A stretch of DNA of 64,000 nt from an uncultured Woeseiaceae bacterium (GTDB taxonomy: Bacteria; Pseudomonadota; Gammaproteobacteria; Steroidobacterales; Woeseiaceae), in the NCBI GenBank assembly GCA_947258565.1, contig CAMYJB010000015.1, positions 36,082 to 100,081 of the forward strand, read 5' to 3'. The notes beneath the pieces were generated by a model. That model saw only the letters and a program-made list of their open reading frames with translations, did no database searches and was not told the origin of the DNA. The position numbers and the translations under genes are program-made. Shown piece by piece: positions 19,225 through 27,618 of this stretch. How positions within the stretch are numbered: the stretch's first letter is position 1; each line of letters begins with the position of its first letter.

Positions 19225-19588
19225 CGCTGCCGGAATCCAGGTTCGCCGCATCCATCCAGCTGTAAAACTCGAGGTCTTCCAGCATGTCCAGGCTGTCCTC
19301 GCTCAGCAGGATCTCGAAATCCGTTGCGGCATCCGGCGCCGGTGCGCTGTGTTCGACGGGTGCGCCCTGCCAGACGACGACCGCGACGACGGCTGCAGCC
19401 GCGAGACCGCCAGCAGGTACCCAGCGCGCCCATTGGCCGGCGCGCTCCGCAGCATGGATTTCCTGCAGCGCCTTCTGCCGGCCCTGGTTGAGGCGCGACA
19501 ATGTCGCTGCATCAAGCCGCTCCACGCTGTCGTCGAAAAGCGCTTTAGCCTGATTTCTCAGCTGTTCTTCATCGATTGGCTTCTTCAT
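19214..19588 (-). CDS. DUF3619-like membrane protein, probable anti-sigma factor
   Basis: 124 residues. The N-terminal 50 residues (MKKPIDEEQLRNQAKALFDDSVERLDAATLSRLNQGRQKAL) are cytoplasmic and helical, with the SV-x-LD-x-x-T-x-x-RL pattern of DUF3619. A single membrane helix follows (about residues 57-74, WVPAGGLAAAAVVAVVVW), then an acidic periplasmic tail. Position directly after a sigma factor gene with a 4-base overlap, plus this topology, fit an anti-sigma factor that holds the sigma at the membrane. No zinc-binding HxxxCxxC motif is present, so it is not a classical ZAS protein. Confidence 0.68.
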   Translation of the reverse strand: MKKPIDEEQLRNQAKALFDDSVERLDAATLSRLNQGRQKALQEIHAAERAGQWARWVPAGGLAAAAVVAVVVWQGAPVEHSAPAPDAATDFEILLSEDSLDMLEDLEFYSWMDAANLDSGSDVG

Positions 19589-20193
19589 TGCCAGTACTCT
19601 CCCAACACTTCCCGAAGCGTATGCACCGCCCGGGAATAATGTGTTTTAACGCTGCCTCCGCTGCAGCCCATCGCAACCGCTGTTCCGGCGACGTCGAGGC
19701 CTTCGAAGGTGCGCAGCATAAATGCCTCGCGTTGCCTGGCGGGCAGATCCGCGACGGCCTGCTCCAGTTTCTGCATGGCCTGCCGCGCCTCGATCTGCTC
19801 GTCGGGCGTCCGTCCCATCGGATCGGGCGCCTGCGCAACCGGATCGTAATCGTCTTCCGGGTCCGACGTGCGGCCGAACCACACCATCACGCGCTTCCTG
19901 ACCGTCTGCCGCCGATGCCAGTCGCGAATCCCGTTCTGCAGGATGCGGTAGAACAGCGGCGTCCATTCCGCTTCGGGCTGGCCCGCGTAGTTTCGCGCCA
20001 GCTTGATCATCGCATCCTGCACGAGGTCGAGCGCTTCGTCCCGGTCGCGCACCGCGATCTCCGCGAAGCGCAGCGCACGGCGCTCCACGCTCGCCAGGAA
20101 CTGGTTGAGTTGCTGTTCGCGCCGCAGCGTCGTCGCCTCTTTCGGTTGCCCGCGGCTGCACGATACCGCAAAAACACCAGCGTAGGCGCTCAC
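19585..20193 (-). CDS. RNA polymerase sigma factor, ECF-like (sigma-70 family)
   Basis: About 202 residues from a GTG at 20191-20193; this start has AGGGAG upstream, while the frame stays open to an ATG at 20319 that has no family similarity. Region 2 is visible as ALRFAEIAVRDRDEALDLVQDAMIKLARNYAG, region 4 as VADLPARQREAFMLRTFEGLDVAGTAVAMGCSGGSVKTHYSRAVHTLRE with its helix-turn-helix. A linker containing DPEDDYDPVAQAPDPMG separates them. The gene heads a four-gene operon with overlapping ends (sigma, DUF3619, small acidic protein, DUF3106), suggesting autoregulated envelope control. priA is divergent. Confidence 0.85.
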   Translation of the reverse strand: MSAYAGVFAVSCSRGQPKEATTLRREQQLNQFLASVERRALRFAEIAVRDRDEALDLVQDAMIKLARNYAGQPEAEWTPLFYRILQNGIRDWHRRQTVRKRVMVWFGRTSDPEDDYDPVAQAPDPMGRTPDEQIEARQAMQKLEQAVADLPARQREAFMLRTFEGLDVAGTAVAMGCSGGSVKTHYSRAVHTLREVLGEYWQ

Positions 20194-20395
20194 CTGCCAC
20201 TGCTCCCTGCCCAGGCCGATTGCCGATCCATCGCGAACTCCTCTTGACTCCCTCAGGAGGTCATCTAACTTGTCGCTACAGAAATAACGCCTCGTCACGC
20301 GCTTGGTTGACAGGCGCATGCGGTTTTTCGCGCCCGGGCTTATGTCAAGAAAGGGCCACAGGCGTACCCTTAAACCTTGTTTTCACTGGAAAATC

Positions 20396-22603
20396 GTGGG
20401 CAAGCTTTCGGTTCTCAAAGTCGCCATCAACGTGCCGCTCTCGCGACTGTTCGACTATCTGCCACCCGATGATGGATGCCGCCCGCCGCCGGGCGCGCGC
20501 GTGCGCGTGCCGTTCGGCAAGCAGCGCCAGGTCGGTCTGGTGATTGCCCACGCTGCCGACAGCGCGCTGCCACGGAACAGGATCCGGCGCGTGCTCGACG
20601 TGCTCGATAACGCCCCGCTCTTGCGCGAGGAAGACCTCTGGCTCCTCAGGTTTGCGAGTGACTACTACCATCACCCGGTGGGGGAAGTTGCCGCGGCGGC
20701 GATTCCGGCCCTGTTGCGCCAGGGCAGGCCGATAAACCCGCTGCTGCGCCATGTCGGGGCCAGCGATGCTGCCCGGGTCCTCGATATCGAGGCACTGGCG
20801 AAAAAGGCGCCACGACAGGCTGAATTGCTCACATTGCTGCTCGATGCAGGCGGTAACGGCATCGACGTCGACTCGCTCACCGAGCAGATGCCGGCGTGGC
20901 GTCGCAGCTTCAGGGCGCTCGCGGGCAAAGGCCTCGTAACCGAGTTCGAGATGCGCGCCGACGACCCGGAACCGCCGCCGCGCGGCGCAGCGGCTGCCGG
21001 CCCGAAACTCAACGCAGACCAGCAGGCTGCGGTGATCGAGATCCGTGCGGCAACGGGCTTTCACGCGAACATCCTCGATGGCGTTACCGGCAGCGGCAAG
21101 ACAGAGGTCTACCTGCACCTCATCGGCGAGGCCATCGCTGCCGGACGGCAGGTCCTGGTGCTGGTGCCCGAGATCGGCCTCACGCCGCAGCTCGTCACCC
21201 GGCTGAGGACGCGGCTCGGCATCGAACCCGCGTTGCTGCATTCGGGCCTCTCGGACCTCGAACGGCTGCGCTCGTGGCGGCAGGCACGAAACGGCGACGC
21301 GAAGCTCGTCGTCGGCACGCGCTCGGCCGTGTTTACGCCGATGCAGGATGCGGGCCTGATCATCGTCGACGAGGAACACGACCATTCGTTCAAACAGCAG
21401 GAAGGCTTCCGCTACTCCGCCCGGGATCTCGCGATCGTACGGGCCAAGCATCTCGACATTCCCATCGTTCTCGGCTCGGCAACGCCGACGCTCGAGATGT
21501 TGCACCACTGTGCAGCAGGCAATTACAGCCACCTGAGCCTGCCGCGTCGCGCCGGCGCCGCGAGACCGCCGGAGCTGAGAATCGTCGACCTCGGCAAAAC
21601 CGCGTCGGCGGAGGGCCTGAGCGAGCCGCTTGCAGCCGCGATTTCGGAGCACCTGGCCGATTCGGGGCAGGCGCTGATCTACCTCAATCGCCGCGGCTTC
21701 GCACCGACGCTCATCTGTTCCGGCTGCGGTCATGTCGCGGAGTGCCCGCGTTGCGACTCACGCATGACGGTGCACGCGAAGGACAGGCGCCTGCGCTGTC
21801 ATCACTGCGGCAACGCCAGGCCGCTCGACGAGCATTGTGGTGAGTGCGGCGCGGCAATGCGGCCACTCGGCGAAGGCACCCAGCGACTGGAAGACGTGCT
21901 CGTGCGCCGCTATCCCGACCGCCGGGTCATGCGTATCGACAGCGACAGCACGCAACGGAAGGGGGCGATGGGTGAAGCGCTGCAGCGTGCGACCCGCGGC
22001 GAGGCCGACATACTCGTCGGCACCCAGATGCTGTCGAAGGGCCACCATTTTCCGAAACTCACCCTGGTCGGCATCGTCAATGCCGACCAGGGCCTCTTCG
22101 GTACCGACTTTCGCAGCGCCGAGCGACTCGCGCAGTCCATCATCCAGGTGGCCGGACGCGCTGGCCGGGAAAGCAGAATCGGCGAAGTCATCATCCAGAC
22201 GGCGTTTCCCGCGCATCCGTTCTGGCAGCGGCTGATCGAGGGCGGCTACGCGGGTGTCGCGCAGGATGCTCTCGAGGAGCGCCGCCTGGCAAACTGGCCG
22301 CCATTCTCGCGGCTCGCACTCTTGCGCTCTGCAGCGACGCGCCGCAGCGACGCTCATGCCTTCCTCGACGTTGCCGCCGGATTCGTTGCCGGGCTTGCGC
22401 ACGGCCGATTGAGGGTGCTGGGCCCAGTCGACGCACCGATGGCGCGCCGTGCCGGCCGCTATCGCGCGCAACTCCTGCTGCAGAGCACCGATCGCCGCGC
22501 ACTGCACGAGGTGCTGCGTGAGCTGCGACCCATGCTGGAGGCGGATCCCGCTGCGCGCAAAGTTCGCTGGTCCATCGACGTCGACCCGGTCGAGCTGTTC
22601 TAG
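20396..22603 (+). CDS. priA: Primosomal protein N' (replication restart helicase PriA)
   Basis: 735 residues from the GTG at 20396 (close to the 732 of E. coli); upstream codons are open but unlike the family. It recognises stalled forks and reloads the replicative helicase. The 3'-OH-binding domain starts LKVAINVPLSRLFDYLPP. The helicase core has Walker A GVTGSGKTEVYLHL, the Walker B DEEHDHSFKQQEG, and GSATPTLEM. The zinc-binding insert has four Cys pairs in CSGCGHVAECPRCDSRM, CHHCG and CGECG. Helicase motif VAGRAGR is present. It stands as a single gene, divergent from the sigma operon. Confidence 0.97.
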   Translation: MGKLSVLKVAINVPLSRLFDYLPPDDGCRPPPGARVRVPFGKQRQVGLVIAHAADSALPRNRIRRVLDVLDNAPLLREEDLWLLRFASDYYHHPVGEVAAAAIPALLRQGRPINPLLRHVGASDAARVLDIEALAKKAPRQAELLTLLLDAGGNGIDVDSLTEQMPAWRRSFRALAGKGLVTEFEMRADDPEPPPRGAAAAGPKLNADQQAAVIEIRAATGFHANILDGVTGSGKTEVYLHLIGEAIAAGRQVLVLVPEIGLTPQLVTRLRTRLGIEPALLHSGLSDLERLRSWRQARNGDAKLVVGTRSAVFTPMQDAGLIIVDEEHDHSFKQQEGFRYSARDLAIVRAKHLDIPIVLGSATPTLEMLHHCAAGNYSHLSLPRRAGAARPPELRIVDLGKTASAEGLSEPLAAAISEHLADSGQALIYLNRRGFAPTLICSGCGHVAECPRCDSRMTVHAKDRRLRCHHCGNARPLDEHCGECGAAMRPLGEGTQRLEDVLVRRYPDRRVMRIDSDSTQRKGAMGEALQRATRGEADILVGTQMLSKGHHFPKLTLVGIVNADQGLFGTDFRSAERLAQSIIQVAGRAGRESRIGEVIIQTAFPAHPFWQRLIEGGYAGVAQDALEERRLANWPPFSRLALLRSAATRRSDAHAFLDVAAGFVAGLAHGRLRVLGPVDAPMARRAGRYRAQLLLQSTDRRALHEVLRELRPMLEADPAARKVRWSIDVDPVELF

Positions 22604-22709
22604 TCCGACAGGACACTAGCCGGGCGCGGGAGCGAATAACCGGGTAGAATCGCCGGCTCGCAAAAGAGTCAGCTCTTCAAACGCACCCCGGCCTGCACGC
22701 TCCGATTCA

Positions 22710-24461
22710 ATGAAGTCCGCGATAGCGAAATTTCTCGACGACGCTCTGTCCCGCCTGCCCGACCTTGCCGATGCAGCCGGGGGGCTCGCGGCGGAGAGCA
22801 CGATAGAGCGCACCCGTGATGCCGCTCATGGGCACTTCGCGTCCAACATTGCGATGCGGCTCGCGAAGCCCGCACGCCGCAGCCCCCGCGATATCGCTGC
22901 CGCCATCGCGGAACAACTGCCCGCTACCGACCAGGTAGACAAGGTCGAGATTGCCGGCCCCGGTTTCATCAATTTCTACCTGAGCCCGGTCGCCTTCCAC
23001 GCAGAAATACAGACGATCCTCGACAAGGGCGAGGATTACGGCCGACATGTACCGAAAGGGGCTCCACGCATCCTGCTCGAGTTCGTGTCCGCGAACCCGA
23101 CCGGTCCCCTGCACGTCGGCCACGGCCGGCTTGCGTCCTACGGCGCGACCGTCGGCAACCTGCTCGAGACCGTCGGTTACCCCGTCCACCGTGAGTACTA
23201 CGTCAACGATGCCGGACGTCAGATGGATATTCTCGGTGTGAGCGTCTGGCTACGCTGGCTGGAGACGAAGGGCACCGTCGTGCCGTTTCCCGCCGCGGGT
23301 TACCGGGGTGACTACATTCGGGATATCGCCGCTGCCATAAATACCGAGGGGCTCGATGCCGTCGATGCAGAAAGCGTCCTCGACGGTATTCCTGCCGATG
23401 CGCCAGACGGCGACAAGGAGGCACACATCGGCGCACTCATCGGTCGCGCGAACGAACTGCTTGGCGAAGACGGCTTCGATCGCTTACGCCAGCAGGCGCT
23501 CGACAGCATCCGCGACGATATCGAGGAAGACCTCGCCGAGTTCGGTGTCACCTTCGATCGCTGGTTCTCCGAGCAAAGCCTGACGAAAAGCCACCGCATC
23601 AATGATGCGCTCGCCGTACTCGAAGAGCGCGGCATGCTTTACAAGAAGGATGGCGCTACCTGGTTCCGGGCGAGCGATTTCGGCGACGAGAAGGACCGCG
23701 TCGTGGTAAGGGAAAACGGCGCCAAAACATACTTCGCTTCGGATATTGCCTACCATTTCGACAAGCGCGAGCGCGGATTCGACCGCCTCATCGACATTCT
23801 CGGCGCAGATCATCATGGCTACGTGACCCGCGTGAAAGCGGGACTCGAAGCAATGGGCTACCGCGCAGAAGATCTCGAGGTGCAGCTCGTGCAGTTCGTC
23901 GCGTTGTACCGTGGTGGCAAAAAGGTCCAGATGTCGACGCGCAGCGGAGAGTTCGACACGCTTCGGCAGTTACGGGCCGACGTCGGCAACGACGCTGCTC
24001 GATTCTTCTATGTCTCGCGTTCCCACGACCAGCACCTCGACTTCGATCTCGACGTCGCAAAGTCCCAGTCGAACGACAATCCCGTGTACTACATCCAGTA
24101 CGCGCATGCGCGCATCGCGAGCGTGTTCCGCCAGCTCGAGGAGAAAAACCTCAGTTGGGACGGCCCCGACCACTGCGCCAACCTGGCGCTGCTCGAGGAG
24201 CCACAGGAGCAGGCACTGATGACGACGCTGAGCCGGTATCCGGAAGTTATCGACCTGGCCGCGAGCAATCTCGCGCCACAGCACCTGGTCCACTATTTGC
24301 GCGACCTGGCCAATGATTTCCATACCTATTACAACGCACATGTCTTTATTGTCGGCGACGACACGCTGCGCGATGCACGCCTCAGCCTGTGCGCGGCAAC
24401 GCGCCAGGTCATTGCCAACGGCCTGACGATCCTTGGCGTATCCGCGCCCGATTCGATGTAA
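22710..24461 (+). CDS. argS: Arginyl-tRNA synthetase
   Basis: 583 residues. A class I synthetase that charges tRNA-Arg. The N-terminal tRNA-binding domain (Add1) spans residues 1-110. The ATP-binding HIGH motif reads HVGH starting at residue 135, in SANPTGPLHVGHGR. The second signature, normally KMSKS, is the family-typical relaxed form QMSTRSG near residue 408. The C-terminal anticodon-binding DALR domain includes YAHARIASVFRQLEE and ends with ATRQVIANGLTILGVSAPDSM. Its stop codon overlaps the start of the SPOR-domain gene by one base (TAATG), the usual argS-ftsN-like arrangement of gammaproteobacteria. Confidence 0.97.
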   Translation: MKSAIAKFLDDALSRLPDLADAAGGLAAESTIERTRDAAHGHFASNIAMRLAKPARRSPRDIAAAIAEQLPATDQVDKVEIAGPGFINFYLSPVAFHAEIQTILDKGEDYGRHVPKGAPRILLEFVSANPTGPLHVGHGRLASYGATVGNLLETVGYPVHREYYVNDAGRQMDILGVSVWLRWLETKGTVVPFPAAGYRGDYIRDIAAAINTEGLDAVDAESVLDGIPADAPDGDKEAHIGALIGRANELLGEDGFDRLRQQALDSIRDDIEEDLAEFGVTFDRWFSEQSLTKSHRINDALAVLEERGMLYKKDGATWFRASDFGDEKDRVVVRENGAKTYFASDIAYHFDKRERGFDRLIDILGADHHGYVTRVKAGLEAMGYRAEDLEVQLVQFVALYRGGKKVQMSTRSGEFDTLRQLRADVGNDAARFFYVSRSHDQHLDFDLDVAKSQSNDNPVYYIQYAHARIASVFRQLEEKNLSWDGPDHCANLALLEEPQEQALMTTLSRYPEVIDLAASNLAPQHLVHYLRDLANDFHTYYNAHVFIVGDDTLRDARLSLCAATRQVIANGLTILGVSAPDSM

Positions 24462-25042
24462 TGGCAAAGAAACGCAGCAAGCGGCGCAAGGCGCCCAAAA
24501 AGAAGCAGGAGTATCCGGGCTGGGCCTGGATGCTTTTCGGCCTGGCGATCGGCCTCTCGGTCGCGTTCGCGATATACGTCCGGGATGGAAAGCCGGCGGC
24601 GCCACCACCGGTTGCCAGGCAACCCGCGAGCCTCGAGAGCGCCATCGACGATAACGGTGAGGAGATACCGGTTGCCGGCATGGCGGAGGAAGAGCCGGCG
24701 GAGAGTCGATTCACCTTTTACGACATGCTGCCGAACTTCGAGGTCGTTATTCCCGAACAGGAACCGGACGTCGAGGTCGACGTCGAGCCGCGCGCGATCG
24801 TCAAACCCGGCCTGTACATCCTGCAGGCAGGTTCCTTCACACGTTTCGAGGATGCAGACCGGCGCCGCGCAGAACTCGCCCTGCACGGTATCGAGTCGAA
24901 CATTCAGCGCGTCACGATCGACGACAAGACCTACCACCGCGTGCGCATCGGCCCGACGGACGACCTCGAAGAACTGAATTTGCTGCGCAGCCGCCTGCGC
25001 GCCGCAAAGATCGACGTCATCCGCATTCGATTAGGTGGATAG
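24461..25042 (+). CDS. SPOR domain protein, FtsN-like
   Basis: 193 residues from the ATG that overlaps the argS stop. Topology is that of FtsN: a short very basic cytoplasmic start (MAKKRSKRRKAPKKKQ), one membrane helix (about 21-41, WAWMLFGLAIGLSVAFAIYV), an acidic/proline-rich linker, and a C-terminal SPOR domain (about residues 115-190: GLYILQAGSFTRFEDADRRRAELALHG and YHRVRIGPTDDLEELNLLRSRLR). SPOR domains bind glycan strands lacking stem peptides at the division site. Position after argS agrees with a cell-division role. Smaller than E. coli FtsN (319 residues). Confidence 0.88.
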   Translation: MAKKRSKRRKAPKKKQEYPGWAWMLFGLAIGLSVAFAIYVRDGKPAAPPPVARQPASLESAIDDNGEEIPVAGMAEEEPAESRFTFYDMLPNFEVVIPEQEPDVEVDVEPRAIVKPGLYILQAGSFTRFEDADRRRAELALHGIESNIQRVTIDDKTYHRVRIGPTDDLEELNLLRSRLRAAKIDVIRIRLGG

Positions 25043-26210
25043 ACTGCGGCATTGCCTGACGGCGCTCACGCTTGGCTGGCTCACGGCCTGCTCGACGACC
25101 GCGCCGGTACCTGCTCCGCCGGAAACTGCAGGGCCGGAAGCCGCTCGCACGCCTGACGCTGTCGCGCCCACTGAGCCGGTCGAGCCACCGCGCGCAAGAA
25201 CCACGATCAGCATCGCCGCGGTCGGCGACATGATGATCGGTACCGATTACCCCGAGAACCACCTGCCCGACGACGACGGCGTCGGGTTCCTCGCCGGCGT
25301 AGCGCCCTGGCTCTGGCCGGTCGACATAGCATTCGGCAATCTCGAAGGGGTGCTCGTCGACGGCGGCGAGCCGGGCAAAAAATGCAGCAATCCCAAAGCC
25401 TGCTACCTCTTTCGTTCGCCGACTCGTTACGCCTTCCACTACCGGGCCGCGGGCTTCGACGTGCTTAGCCTCGCGAATAATCACGCGCGTGACTTCGGTG
25501 AAGAAGGCCGGACCACGACAATGCAGGCACTGACTAACGCGGGCATATACCACTCCGGGAGAGAGGGAGACTTCGCGAGCTTCGAGGCCAAAGGGTTGCG
25601 CATTGCGGTGCTTGCCTATGCCGTCACGAAGAACTCGAACATGCTGCTCGATTACCCACGCTCGGAGCAGACCGTGCAGCAATTCGCCGCGACGCACGAT
25701 ATTGTCATCGTGTCGTTCCACGGCGGCGCGGAGGGGCGTGACGTCACCCGCCTGCCGTTCGCCGACGAGGAGTATTACGGTGAACCGCGCGGCGACGTCG
25801 TGCGCTTCGCCCGCATGGTGGTCGATGCCGGCGCCGATCTCGTTGTCGGTCACGGACCGCATGTCGTCCGGGCCATGGAGCGCTACAACGACCGTGTGAT
25901 CGCCTACAGCCTCGGTAATTTCGCAACCTATTACGGGATCAGCGTCGCCGGCATCAAGGGCGTGGCGCCCATCTTAATCGTCACGCTCGACGACGAGGGC
26001 CGCTTCGTCGACGGCGAGATCATCTCGACCCACCAGTTACGCCCGGCCGGCCCGACGCTGGACCCCGCAGGCCGGGCTCTCAAGCTGATACGCGGGCTGA
26101 GCATCGAGGACTTCGGCAACCCGGGGCTCACCTTCCACCCCGACGGCCGCATCACCCCCACCGACCGCCCCCCCGTAACGCGTCGCACATTTCCCGAAGA
26201 CCCATCGTAG
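25035..26210 (+). CDS. CapA-family metallophosphatase-like lipoprotein
   Basis: 391 residues, starting with a GTG that overlaps the SPOR gene by 8 bases. A lipoprotein signal ends at LTACS with Cys19. The domain is of the poly-gamma-glutamate synthesis CapA type (calcineurin-like fold): ISIAAVGDMMIGTDYP (metal-binding D), FGNLEGVL, VLSLANNHARDFGEEG (the NH motif), VIVSFHGGAE, and VVGHGPHVVRAMERY. CapA proteins are envelope anchored and in Bacillus take part in capsule export; here no capB/capC genes are present, so the function is more likely general cell-wall or polymer metabolism. It probably shares a transcript with argS and the SPOR gene. Confidence 0.85.
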   Translation: MDRLRHCLTALTLGWLTACSTTAPVPAPPETAGPEAARTPDAVAPTEPVEPPRARTTISIAAVGDMMIGTDYPENHLPDDDGVGFLAGVAPWLWPVDIAFGNLEGVLVDGGEPGKKCSNPKACYLFRSPTRYAFHYRAAGFDVLSLANNHARDFGEEGRTTTMQALTNAGIYHSGREGDFASFEAKGLRIAVLAYAVTKNSNMLLDYPRSEQTVQQFAATHDIVIVSFHGGAEGRDVTRLPFADEEYYGEPRGDVVRFARMVVDAGADLVVGHGPHVVRAMERYNDRVIAYSLGNFATYYGISVAGIKGVAPILIVTLDDEGRFVDGEIISTHQLRPAGPTLDPAGRALKLIRGLSIEDFGNPGLTFHPDGRITPTDRPPVTRRTFPEDPS

Positions 26211-26250
26211 CAGCGGTATTCGAACCGCGACGTGAGGAGCCCGCCAGTCC

Positions 26251-27618
26251 TCAGTCCTCGCTGCCGATCGATTTGAAGTCGACGCCCAGGGAGCGCAGCT
26301 TGCGGTACAGGTGTGTTCGTTCCATGCCGACGCGTTTCGCCAGCTGCCCCACTTTGCCATCGCACAGCACGAGCTGTTGTTGCAGGTAGGCGCGCTCGAA
26401 CTGTTCGCGCGCTTCACGCAAAGGGAGGGCCAGAAGGTCCTGCTTGACCAGCGGCTCGTCGTCGGGTGCCGTACTCGACACCTCCGCTTCGACTTCCTGC
26501 AGCGAGATGTCTTCGCCGGATTCGGATATCAGCAGGCGGCGGACAAGGTTCTTCAATTCGCGCACATTGTCTGGCCACGGATAATTCCTGAGCCGGTTCT
26601 GCGCGGCGACGCTGAAACGGCGAAATCCCAGTCCTTCCGAGTCGACCAGCTTGTCTACGTAATAGTTGAGGAGTTCCGGGACATCTTCCGAATACTCGCG
26701 GAGTGGTGGAACGCGCAACATCAGGACGCCGAGTTTCGCAACGAGGTCGCGGCGTAACTCACCGGAACGTACTTTGTCTTCGTAACTCGCATCGACGGTA
26801 GCCACGACTCTTGCATCGAGCGGTACGGTGCTCACGCCACCCTTGCGAGTATAACTGCCGTCCTCGAGGACGCCGAACAGTATCTTCTGGGCGGCGGTGT
26901 CGAGATCAGCCAGTTCGTCGATGATCAGCGTGCCCTGGCTGGCTTTCTCGAACGCGCCCATATGCACCTCACCGTCCTGCTCGCTGCCGAGCAGGCTTTC
27001 CTCGGCGTTCTGCTCCGTTAGTGAGGCCGCCGTTATACTGATCAGCGGACCGTCGGCACGGCCGCTCAGGGCGTGCACGTAGCGTGCGAACGCGCTGCGG
27101 CCGGTTCCGGACTCGCCACTTAGGAGTACCGGCGCATCGTGCCGGGCATATTGCTTGACCTTGTCACGCAACGCCTGCATCCGTGCGCTGCGGCCGACCG
27201 GGGCGGGCAGCGGAGGCAGGGTGCCCCGTCCCGTGGTCGCTTGTCTGCCCGCCGACTCCAGCGCACCCTCGACCGTTCGCAAGAGTTTCGCGAGCGACAG
27301 CGGCTTCTCCACGAAATCATGCGCGCCGAGCCGCGTCGCCTCTACCGCGGTGTCTACCGTGCCGTGGCCGGACATGATCACGACAGGGCATTTCAGGTCG
27401 CCTTGGTCAGACCACTCGCGTAGCAGTGTTATGCCGTCAGTATCGGGCATCCAGATATCGAGAAGTATCAGGTCGAAACTGTCTTCACTGCGCGCGGACC
27501 TCGCCTCGTCGGCGTCGGCCGCGACGGTCACGCCGTAGCCCTCGTCCGACAGAATTTCCTGGATCAACGCACGAATGTCGGCTTCGTCATCGACCACGAG
27601 CACCTGCGGATTGCTCAT
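26251..27618 (-). CDS. ntrX: NtrX-type response regulator with degenerate AAA+ domain
   Basis: 455 residues. Receiver domain at 1-120 with acidic pocket D10/D11, phosphoacceptor D54 in LLDIWMPDTDG and K in VEKPLSL. The central AAA+ domain (about 145-370) has Walker A GESGTGRSAF, where the usual Lys is Arg, and Walker B TLIIDELADLD. The GAFTGA loop that touches sigma-54 is absent; the region reads LLGSEQDGEVHMGAFEKA. A Fis-type helix-turn-helix ends the protein (GKVGQLAKRVGMERTHLYRKLRSLG). Thus it probably binds DNA but does not activate sigma-54. It overlaps ntrY by 4 bases and forms the NtrYX pair, linked to nitrogen, redox or envelope responses. Confidence 0.93.
   Translation of the reverse strand: MSNPQVLVVDDEADIRALIQEILSDEGYGVTVAADADEARSARSEDSFDLILLDIWMPDTDGITLLREWSDQGDLKCPVVIMSGHGTVDTAVEATRLGAHDFVEKPLSLAKLLRTVEGALESAGRQATTGRGTLPPLPAPVGRSARMQALRDKVKQYARHDAPVLLSGESGTGRSAFARYVHALSGRADGPLISITAASLTEQNAEESLLGSEQDGEVHMGAFEKASQGTLIIDELADLDTAAQKILFGVLEDGSYTRKGGVSTVPLDARVVATVDASYEDKVRSGELRRDLVAKLGVLMLRVPPLREYSEDVPELLNYYVDKLVDSEGLGFRRFSVAAQNRLRNYPWPDNVRELKNLVRRLLISESGEDISLQEVEAEVSSTAPDDEPLVKQDLLALPLREAREQFERAYLQQQLVLCDGKVGQLAKRVGMERTHLYRKLRSLGVDFKSIGSED

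Noticed and set aside
20345..21733. 462-codon minus-strand frame
   Set aside because: Antisense to priA, which carries Walker and zinc motifs on the plus strand.
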